From NCBI GenBank assembly GCA_002477625.1, contig DLQQ01000077.1:1-18201 (forward strand): a stretch of 18,201 nucleotides of DNA, read 5' to 3'. This stretch comes from Candidatus Arcticimaribacter sp. UBA7428 (GTDB lineage Bacteria; Bacteroidota; Bacteroidia; Flavobacteriales; Flavobacteriaceae). Shown here one piece after another: positions 8,074 to 14,005 of this stretch (position 1 is the stretch's first letter; the number at the start of each line of letters is the position of its first letter). The notes below the pieces were generated by a model. That model made no database searches. It was given only the letters and a program-made list of their open reading frames with translations, and had not been told where the DNA came from. The position numbers and the translations under genes were made by a program.

Positions 8074-8328
8074 TTACTTTTTACCCCATTTTATTTTGTT
8101 CCATAGGCGTTCATGCAAAAAATACAGCCCCATTTTAGTCAGTAGTTCTACAAATCCAATACGAAGCGCAAAATCCAACGTATTGGTTATTAAATACGAG
8201 ATTATGATGGTATCTATTGTACCTAGAATACGCCAACTCACTGACTTCAAAAGGCTACGATATGTCTTTTCACCAGTAGTTTTTGGCTTGTTTTTTTTGA
8301 CTTTATTTAGTACAATTTCCGTTAGCAT
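8074..8328 (-). CDS. DUF2061 membrane protein, first gene of the sulfur operon
   Basis: I chose the ATG at 8328 (84 residues). A longer reading from 8370 would begin upstream of the predicted promoter -7 element (8345-8352) and adds only a low-complexity stretch. After a lysine-rich start the protein shows KSVSWRILGTIDTIIISYLI, the signature of DUF2061: a short hydrophobic segment, then a second one (about FVELLTKMGLYFLHERLW) and a basic end. It is probably a small inner-membrane protein with two membrane segments. DUF2061 has no established biochemical role that I know. Its place as the leading gene, 4 bases before cysH, suggests a job linked to sulfate assimilation, but no transport motif is visible. 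Confidence 0.75.
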   Translation of the reverse strand: MLTEIVLNKVKKNKPKTTGEKTYRSLLKSVSWRILGTIDTIIISYLITNTLDFALRIGFVELLTKMGLYFLHERLWNKIKWGKK

Positions 8329-8344
8329 ACGCTTTATTCGAATG

Positions 8345-8371
8345 CAAATATATATTTTATTTAGAATCAAA
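8345..8371 (-). promoter_or_regulatory. Predicted promoter of the sulfate-reduction operon
   Basis: On the minus strand TATATTTG (8345-8352) fits the Bacteroidota -7 consensus TAnnTTTG. TTTG (8368-8371) can serve as the -33 element with a 15-base spacer, slightly shorter than usual. Transcription would start near 8338, about ten bases before the chosen DUF2061 start. The palindrome at 8372-8397 abuts the -33 element. Confidence 0.55.
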
Positions 8372-8397
8372 CCTATAAACTCTATTAACTTTATAGG
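8372..8397. promoter_or_regulatory. Palindrome between divergent promoters, candidate Rrf2 operator
   Basis: CCTATAAA at 8372-8379 is an exact inverted repeat of TTTATAGG at 8390-8397, with ten bases between them. The centre (8384/8385) lies about 36 bases from the -7 element of the sulfur operon and about 41 from that of the Rrf2 gene, so one bound dimer could control both promoters. Binding by the adjacent regulator is inferred from position and symmetry only. Confidence 0.5.
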
Positions 8398-8421
8398 AAT
8401 TAAGATTAAAGTTTTATTCTT

Positions 8422-8429
8422 TACCTTTG
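8422..8429 (+). promoter_or_regulatory. Predicted -7 element of the Rrf2 regulator gene
   Basis: TACCTTTG matches TAnnTTTG and lies 37 bases before the ATG at 8467. No clear -33 TTG is seen at the expected distance (about 8399-8405), which would fit a promoter that needs help from a bound regulator, or simply a weak one. Confidence 0.5.
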
Positions 8430-8466
8430 TAATAGCTCCATCAGGCTAGCAAAATTTTTTAAACTT

Positions 8467-8877
8467 ATGATCTCAAAAAAATGTAAATACGCCATAAAGG
8501 CCTTGTTGTATCTAGCAGATCATCAAGAGGAGGAGCGCTCTATTTTTTCTTCCGAAATTGCAGAGCAGGAACTTATTCCTAAAAAGTTTTTAGAAACAAT
8601 TTTACGTGAATTAAGGAACTTTCAGTTCGTTCAAAGTAAGCGTGGAAAAACGGGTGGTTATAAACTTTTAAAGGACCCCAAAGAAATCAATTTAGCCGAT
8701 CTGATGCGAGCAGTAGATGGGCCTATTGCAATGTTGCCCTGCGTCTCGTTGAACTATTATGCCAATTGCGAAGAATGTGACGAAAAGATATGTCAAATCA
8801 AACCTGTATTTGAGGAGGTTCGCGATCAGACCTTAAAAATCTTAAATTCTACTTCGATTGACAGTATGCGCCAATAA
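8467..8877 (+). CDS. Rrf2-family transcriptional regulator with conserved-type cysteines
   Basis: A 136-residue Rrf2 protein: an N-terminal winged helix (CKYAIKALLYLA at 6-17, IAEQELIPKKFLETIL at 31-46, SKRGKTGGYKL at 57-67) followed by a dimerisation helix. Cysteines C92, C101, C104 and C109 sit in the loop where IscR and NsrR bind a 2Fe-2S or 4Fe-4S cluster, although the spacing is not IscR's exact pattern. The family includes IscR, NsrR and the cysteine regulator CymR. The gene is divergent from the sulfate-reduction operon and shares a palindromic intergenic region with it. I infer that it controls that operon and itself. It ends with TAA followed directly by an out-of-gene TGA, three bases from the stop of the convergent ATPase gene. 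Confidence 0.88.
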   Translation: MISKKCKYAIKALLYLADHQEEERSIFSSEIAEQELIPKKFLETILRELRNFQFVQSKRGKTGGYKLLKDPKEINLADLMRAVDGPIAMLPCVSLNYYANCEECDEKICQIKPVFEEVRDQTLKILNSTSIDSMRQ

Positions 8878-8880
8878 TGA

Positions 8881-10344
8881 TTATAAACCGCTTATGTAAC
8901 TGCCTAGAGAATCTTTGAATTGAAACCCTTCTAAGGTTCGGTATTTATTTAGTTTTTTATTGGACTCCAATCCCCAAAGTAAAAACTCCATCATAAAGTA
9001 ACGGTCTTTTTCATCGCACCCTTTTAGATGAGTATCCAAAACCTCTTTAATTCCAGGGACTAAGGTCAACGAATCTTGGTAGGAACGATCGGGAAGCACA
9101 TCTTCTAAAAAGAGTTCATTGTCTTTAAAGAACCATTCTAAAATAGTATCGTAAGGTCCAACTTCATCCTCTTTTTGAAGCTTTTCTATTTTAGGAAAAT
9201 AATCTGTAAAAAGTGTTTTGATGGACTCTGAGATCAGGTGGTAGGAAATTTGTTCAGCCCCCTCTTGTTCTCCTTCATACACCAATTCAATCTTACCGTT
9301 GATGGCAGGAATGATTCCCATAAAGTCTGACATTCTTATGGAAGTAGTTGCATCGTTATTGATCAGTGCTCTGCGCTCAGCGGTACTGATTAAATTTTCG
9401 AAAGCGGTAATACTCATCCGTGCACTCACCCCACTTTTAGAGTCTACAAATTCACTTTTTCTGGCTTCAAAACCAATTTGTTCAAGGATGTCTCGCGCGA
9501 GTTCTGGTACATGAATCTCTGCTGCTTGTTTTTCAGTAAGTACGGCTTCTTGTTTTGTAATCGCTTTGGCAATATCCCGATTGTGAGGATAATGCGTTAG
9601 TATTTGCGATCCAATTCTGTCTTTTAGGGGAGTTACTATACTTCCTCTATTGGTATAGTCTTCTGGATTTGCAGTAAATATTAATTGCGCAGCTATTGGA
9701 AGTCGCAGCTTGAAACCACGAATTTGAATTTCTTTTTCCTGTAAAATAGAAAACAAAGCAACCTGAATACGCGCTTGTAAATCGGGGAGTTCATTCAACA
9801 CAAAAATACAACGGTGTGCTCTTGGAATCATTCCGAAATGAATAACCCGTTCATCGGCATATGAAAGCTTGAGGTTGGATGCTTTTATAGGATCTACATC
9901 TCCAATAAGATCGGCTACCGTTACATCGGGAGTTGCTAGTTTTTCGAAAAAACGATCCGATCGGTGTAACCATTCAATCGGAGTCTTGTCACCCTGTTCC
10001 GCTATAATTCTTTTTGCTTCAAGGCTGATGGGGTCCAAGGGGTCGTCATTGATTTCTGAGCCCGTTACCACAGGAATCCATTCATCGAGCAATTCCGTCA
10101 TCTGTCGGGCTAAACGTGTTTTTGCCTGGCCTCTTAGTCCTAATAAATTGATGTTGTGTCCCGAAAGAATAGCACGCTCTACATCTGGAATCACTGTATT
10201 TTCGTAACCAATTAATCCTTGAAAGGTTGCTTTTCCAGAGCCTAAACAGGCTTTTAGGTTTTCGGCAAGTTCAAGTTGGATGGATCTAGATGCATAATCG
10301 GTTTTTTTTAATTCTCCAAGGGTAGTAGCACGTTCTTTCTTCAT
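8881..10344 (-). CDS. MoxR / magnesium-chelatase-like AAA ATPase
   Basis: A 487-residue AAA+ ATPase related to the ChlI/BchI subunit and MoxR proteins. Walker A is GLRGQAKT at residues 69-76. The Walker B position reads CIFVLNELPDL at 179-189, with Asn where the canonical Asp would be; as far as I recall, the NELPDL form is shared by relatives of this subfamily. Sensor 1 is in IFTANPEDY at 222-230 and a conserved PLKDRIGSQI segment is at 239-248. No chelatase D or H subunits or tetrapyrrole-metal genes accompany it, so magnesium insertion is unlikely. The VWA gene immediately upstream (25-base gap) suggests a MoxR-VWA pair that remodels or inserts metal into an unidentified protein. The cytoplasmic location is inferred from the lack of a signal peptide. 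Confidence 0.8.
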   Translation of the reverse strand: MKKERATTLGELKKTDYASRSIQLELAENLKACLGSGKATFQGLIGYENTVIPDVERAILSGHNINLLGLRGQAKTRLARQMTELLDEWIPVVTGSEINDDPLDPISLEAKRIIAEQGDKTPIEWLHRSDRFFEKLATPDVTVADLIGDVDPIKASNLKLSYADERVIHFGMIPRAHRCIFVLNELPDLQARIQVALFSILQEKEIQIRGFKLRLPIAAQLIFTANPEDYTNRGSIVTPLKDRIGSQILTHYPHNRDIAKAITKQEAVLTEKQAAEIHVPELARDILEQIGFEARKSEFVDSKSGVSARMSITAFENLISTAERRALINNDATTSIRMSDFMGIIPAINGKIELVYEGEQEGAEQISYHLISESIKTLFTDYFPKIEKLQKEDEVGPYDTILEWFFKDNELFLEDVLPDRSYQDSLTLVPGIKEVLDTHLKGCDEKDRYFMMEFLLWGLESNKKLNKYRTLEGFQFKDSLGSYISGL

Positions 10345-10369
10345 AGTAATGTATCGGTGTAATGGAATA

Positions 10370-11494
10370 TTATCCTAAGCGTTTTTTTCTGTTTTTTTCG
10401 TAATCTTCAAAGATCATTTCTCCCAGACCTTTTAGGCCGGTAAAGAAAGCTTTCCCTTGATTTGCCTCGGTAAATTTGCGAACAAATTGCTTGAGGTATT
10501 GATCTTGGGCAATCATAAAGGTAGTAATCGGAATATGTATTTTTTTTGCTTGACGGGCCATATTGTAGCATTTTTCTACAATCATTTCATCGAGTCCTGC
10601 ACTGTTTTTATAATAGGTTCCATCGGGCATTTTAAGACAACTTGGTTTCCCGTCTGTAATCATAAAAATTTGCTTGTTGGTGTTTTTCTTTCTTCTCAAA
10701 AGATCCATTGCCAATTCAAGTCCTGCAACCGTATTGGTGTGATAGGGTCCAACTTCGAGATAGGGAATATCTTTCAGTGCAATGGGAGTAGCATCATTCC
10801 CAAACACCAAAATATCGAGGGTGTCTTTTGGGTAGCGGGTTGTAATGAGCTCGGCCAAAGCCATCGCTACCTTTTTTGCTGGCGTAATCCGATCTTCTCC
10901 ATAGAGAATCATACTGTGACTGATGTCGATCATCAAAACGGTACTCATTTGGGTTTTATGCATGGAATCTTCAACAACCAAATCTTCGTGTTGTAGGGTA
11001 AAATCCTCTCCAACCGAACGTATTTGAGCATTTTTGATGCTTTGAGTAACATCGATTTTCTCTAAACCATCTCCAAACTGATAGGCTTTCAATTCGCCAG
11101 ATCCATCTTCTCCTTGCCCTTGTTTTTTGGTTTTATGATCCCCAGAACCGGAACGTTTTAATTTTCCGAAAATCTGTTTCAATGCGTGTTCTCGCAATAA
11201 CTTTTCTGTTTTAGCAGTGAGTTGCATTCCATCTCCTTTTCCGCCAGTTCCAGTCTTAGGCTGTACAAAGGATTTTTTTAATAAATCTTTTATAAAATCG
11301 TCGATGGTATAGTCTTCATCGGTCAACTTGTATTCAATATCCAACTCTCGAAGCCAGTCAATGGCCTCATCAAAATCTCCAGAAGTGTGGGTGATGAGTT
11401 CTTTGAATATTTCGAATAAACGTTCGAAGGGGGTTTGTACCTTTTCTTTGTGTTTTGAAAACACAAAACCGGATTTAAAATCGAGCGGAAGCAT
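10370..11494 (-). CDS. VWA-domain protein, partner of the downstream AAA ATPase
   Basis: A 374-residue cytoplasmic protein. Residues 1 to about 180 are a charged, partly low-complexity region with a glycine/lysine-rich linker (about 112-135). Residues 183 to 360 form a von Willebrand A domain with a complete metal-ion-dependent adhesion site: DISHS at 190-194, a threonine in HTNT near 253, and TDG at 280-282. VWA proteins next to MoxR-type ATPases commonly act together as chaperone-like complexes. The target is unknown here. It has its own predicted promoter and is followed by the ATPase gene after 25 bases. No membrane segment is seen, which separates it from the BatA/BatB proteins. Confidence 0.83.
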   Translation of the reverse strand: MLPLDFKSGFVFSKHKEKVQTPFERLFEIFKELITHTSGDFDEAIDWLRELDIEYKLTDEDYTIDDFIKDLLKKSFVQPKTGTGGKGDGMQLTAKTEKLLREHALKQIFGKLKRSGSGDHKTKKQGQGEDGSGELKAYQFGDGLEKIDVTQSIKNAQIRSVGEDFTLQHEDLVVEDSMHKTQMSTVLMIDISHSMILYGEDRITPAKKVAMALAELITTRYPKDTLDILVFGNDATPIALKDIPYLEVGPYHTNTVAGLELAMDLLRRKKNTNKQIFMITDGKPSCLKMPDGTYYKNSAGLDEMIVEKCYNMARQAKKIHIPITTFMIAQDQYLKQFVRKFTEANQGKAFFTGLKGLGEMIFEDYEKNRKKRLG

Positions 11495-11522
11495 GGAATG
11501 TTTCTTTTTAAAGACTAATACT

Positions 11523-11530
11523 CAAAGATA
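11523..11530 (-). promoter_or_regulatory. Predicted -7 element of the VWA-ATPase operon
   Basis: On the minus strand TATCTTTG matches TAnnTTTG and ends 28 bases before the VWA ATG at 11494. No convincing -33 element is seen. It lies in the 77-base gap that separates this pair from the upstream cytochrome gene, supporting a separate transcript. Confidence 0.45.
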
Positions 11531-11571
11531 GATCAAAAAAGAAGATATTTTCGCCAGAAAGAGATGATATT

Positions 11572-12675
11572 TTATTTGTTTTGAGCGAGCTCTTCTATAT
11601 AGCGTTCCAATAAATTAAGTCCTTCAGTATGAGCAATAGATCGTCCTATTTCGGGCATTCGAATGGAGGGGTCATTGCTTTTCATACGATAAATTAAAAT
11701 CGATTCTTCGGGATGCCCAGGAACAATGTCGTAGATGAAATCGCCCGATCCTTTCCCAGCGGCAATTGGGGGTTTAAAAACTCCTCGCTTACGAGCATCG
11801 GTTTGGGTATAGCTGAGGTATAATCCTGAATTCTTTGCACTCCCTTCAAGGTTATGACAGTGGGCACAATTGGCATCTAGATAGGCTTTGGCACGGGGGT
11901 CTAAAGGAAGTAAAGCATCATTCCATACCGGCATTTTAGGGCGTAAAGCAGGTTCTATGAGCTCCTCAAGAATCCCTTTTTCATAAAAATAATCCAGTTG
12001 ATTTTTATCGCTGAGTGCAAGCGAATAGGTTTTGTTCCATTGAGCGGCTGTGGGCCCAATGGGGGTAATATTTTTTCCTCTGGCATGACAGTTTTTACAT
12101 TGGTTTAAATTTGGAACAGCATAGGAAACACTTCTTTCAGCCCCTTCGTTGTCGATCCAATACACCAATTCTTGTTTTCCAACATAATTCAGAGTTGCCT
12201 CGGTTTGCTCTTTGTTCCAGATATAGTTGAGGGGTTTCCAAGCATCATCTTCCTTGATCAATAGTCGGGTTTCTATGATTCTTTTTTCTTGTTCGGGTTT
12301 TCTAAAATCTTTGGGATAATAAAAATTTTTGATGAGAACACTTCCATTTTCAAAGTCCATAACCCCTTTGTTTTTGTAGTTTATTTTTTTGGAATCGGGG
12401 AGATAAACAAAGCGTTTTTTGAAGGCATAGTCAGAAAAAAGTGGGCTATTAAGGTCATATAAAACAACGCCATCGGTGGGCTCTAGATTGGCTAATGGCA
12501 ATTTGAAAAAACCATATTCCGAGAGCGTTTCTTTTTCTGTATTGTTGTGTTGTATTAGGGGTTTGGCAGAGGTTATTTTTTTTGCTTTTGGAACAATTCT
12601 TTTGTTTGCATCATCCTGACAAGAAAGGCAGCCTATAAAGATTATGCAGCACAATAGAATTCGTTGGTATGTCAT
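11572..12675 (-). CDS. Diheme c-type cytochrome lipoprotein, SO2930/TIGR03806-like
   Basis: A 367-residue exported protein. The first 19 residues are a lipoprotein signal ending in GCLSC, with C19 as the expected lipidated cysteine. Two CxxCH haem sites are present: CKNCH at 193-197 and CAHCH at 270-274. A late RMPEIG segment probably supplies a methionine ligand. Overall pattern and length match the SO2930-family diheme cytochromes (TIGR03806), which in several genomes are encoded next to a TIGR03805 beta-helix protein, as here. It should sit in the periplasm or on an outer membrane leaflet and move electrons, but its donor, acceptor and substrate are unknown. It follows the beta-helix gene by ten bases. 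Confidence 0.82.
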   Translation of the reverse strand: MTYQRILLCCIIFIGCLSCQDDANKRIVPKAKKITSAKPLIQHNNTEKETLSEYGFFKLPLANLEPTDGVVLYDLNSPLFSDYAFKKRFVYLPDSKKINYKNKGVMDFENGSVLIKNFYYPKDFRKPEQEKRIIETRLLIKEDDAWKPLNYIWNKEQTEATLNYVGKQELVYWIDNEGAERSVSYAVPNLNQCKNCHARGKNITPIGPTAAQWNKTYSLALSDKNQLDYFYEKGILEELIEPALRPKMPVWNDALLPLDPRAKAYLDANCAHCHNLEGSAKNSGLYLSYTQTDARKRGVFKPPIAAGKGSGDFIYDIVPGHPEESILIYRMKSNDPSIRMPEIGRSIAHTEGLNLLERYIEELAQNK

Positions 12676-12685
12676 TGTTTATAGC

Positions 12686-13960
12686 TTATAAATCGAGTAT
12701 ACACGTATAGGGCGATACATCGTTAGAAAAAGCATCAAAGTCATGAGCGGCATCCATAAATACAAAATTAAAAGTTCCGTTGTCTCCTATACAAATCTTG
12801 TGTTCGGCATCTTGAAGGGCAGCCCCATCAGGTAGGATTCCGTCATAAACCACATCGGGAATGGTCGCTTTGTTTTTAAAAAGCATCAGCCAGCCATATT
12901 CGTTACTCAGCGTGGGAAACCAAAATTTATTTTTAAATACATTATTCTGTATGGACACATTTCCAGGATAGGGATTATATGCAGTATCGGATTCATAATC
13001 TGTTTCTACTGCTCGAATCCCTCTACTTTGGACGTCTTGACTCACAATAGCTTCAACTTCTTCTTCTGCAGCAAACACTAAGTAACTTACTATCGAAAGA
13101 TTATTAGTCACATGATCTTCAACTGTATTGTTGTAAAAATTGACATCCTGTGTTGCCATGATAATGACCCCTGTACCTTTGGGAACGCCACTGATAATCG
13201 ATCCTTTTACACCAAAATTTTCAATGTTATTGTTGTAAATCCGATTGTTGTAAGCGGTTACATTTTTACCGTAAAGAGTAAGTTTAGGAAGATTAAAAAT
13301 CAATAAACCACTGGTGTTTTCGTAAATGTCGTTTTCGTAGATTTCGACATCCGTACTGTTTTCGCTTTCAACCCCCGCTACATTATAAAAAGCCCTGTTG
13401 TTGCGTACTACAACATTTTTCGATTGTCCAACATAGATTCCAGCATCCGAAGCTCCAATGGCTTCGCATCCTTCTATCAAGAGGTTTTGAGTAAGAACAG
13501 GGTAGATGCCATAAGCTCCATTTTGAGTAGAAATCGTCCCGGTCCATGCGGTTCGTACATTACGAATGATTACATTTTTTGATTCACTTATCTTGAGGTT
13601 GTCTCCAGCCGCATCTTCGATGGTTAAATCTTCGATGGTAAAATTGGTGCAGTTTGTGATTAAGATTCCCTCAGCTCCTTTTGCTTGCCCTTTGAATGAA
13701 AGAACCGTTTTATCCATCCCTTTTCCTTTGATGGTTATGTGTTTTTTGTCATCCATACTTAGGGACTGAGAAAACAGAAAATGCCCTTCGGGAAGTTCGA
13801 TTGTTGCGCTGTCTTTTGCTAAGATAAAAGCCTCCAAAATTTCAGTTTCTAAATCAACATAGCTGCGTTCAGGATTGTATTCCGGTAAACCAGATCCAAC
13901 GGTTTTATATAGAACTAGGAGGAGCAAAGCCCCTCCTAAAATTAAGATCACTTTTTTCAT
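12686..13960 (-). CDS. Exported parallel beta-helix protein, TIGR03805-like
   Basis: A 424-residue protein with a short basic start and a hydrophobic signal or anchor at about residues 4-20. From about residue 70 to 300 it shows repeated short turns rich in N, V and I (for example KHITIKGKG, NFTIEDLTIED, NVIIRNV, NLLIEGCEA, NVVVRNNRAFYN, DVEIYENDIYEN), the layout of a right-handed parallel beta-helix like those of pectate lyases and alginate epimerases. I see no recognisable polysaccharide-lyase catalytic set, so no enzymatic activity is assigned. The C-terminal part (about 370-424) has two cysteines that could form a disulfide. It lies between the receptor and the diheme cytochrome genes and is probably co-transcribed with the latter. 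Confidence 0.82.
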   Translation of the reverse strand: MKKVILILGGALLLLVLYKTVGSGLPEYNPERSYVDLETEILEAFILAKDSATIELPEGHFLFSQSLSMDDKKHITIKGKGMDKTVLSFKGQAKGAEGILITNCTNFTIEDLTIEDAAGDNLKISESKNVIIRNVRTAWTGTISTQNGAYGIYPVLTQNLLIEGCEAIGASDAGIYVGQSKNVVVRNNRAFYNVAGVESENSTDVEIYENDIYENTSGLLIFNLPKLTLYGKNVTAYNNRIYNNNIENFGVKGSIISGVPKGTGVIIMATQDVNFYNNTVEDHVTNNLSIVSYLVFAAEEEVEAIVSQDVQSRGIRAVETDYESDTAYNPYPGNVSIQNNVFKNKFWFPTLSNEYGWLMLFKNKATIPDVVYDGILPDGAALQDAEHKICIGDNGTFNFVFMDAAHDFDAFSNDVSPYTCILDL

Positions 13961-14005
13961 GATAATGGTCTGATTTGATTAAAAGTACACTTTTTATTTT
14001 GATTA

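Noticed and set aside
8096..8449. Plus-strand 117-codon open frame opposite the DUF2061 gene
   Set aside because: It lies antisense to a recognisable conserved gene, crosses the divergent promoter region and its translation shows no known domain.
8338..8466. Possible SAM or other sulfur-related riboswitch upstream of the sulfur operon or the Rrf2 gene
   Set aside because: The predicted leaders are only about 10 and 30 bases long, too short for any known SAM riboswitch class.
9785..9810. Asn in place of Asp in the Walker B region of the AAA ATPase, considered as an inactivating mutation
   Set aside because: The surrounding NELPDL form is, as far as I recall, common to this subfamily, and all other ATPase motifs are intact.
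10457..10996. Plus-strand 179-codon open frame opposite the VWA gene
   Set aside because: The complementary frame encodes a clear VWA domain with a full MIDAS motif; the antisense product is rich in C, F and H residues and resembles nothing.
13981..13994. Short AAAAGT/ACTTTT inverted repeat between the receptor and beta-helix genes, considered as a terminator
   Set aside because: Six A/T-rich pairs with a two-base loop are too weak, and such repeats are frequent in AT-rich gaps.
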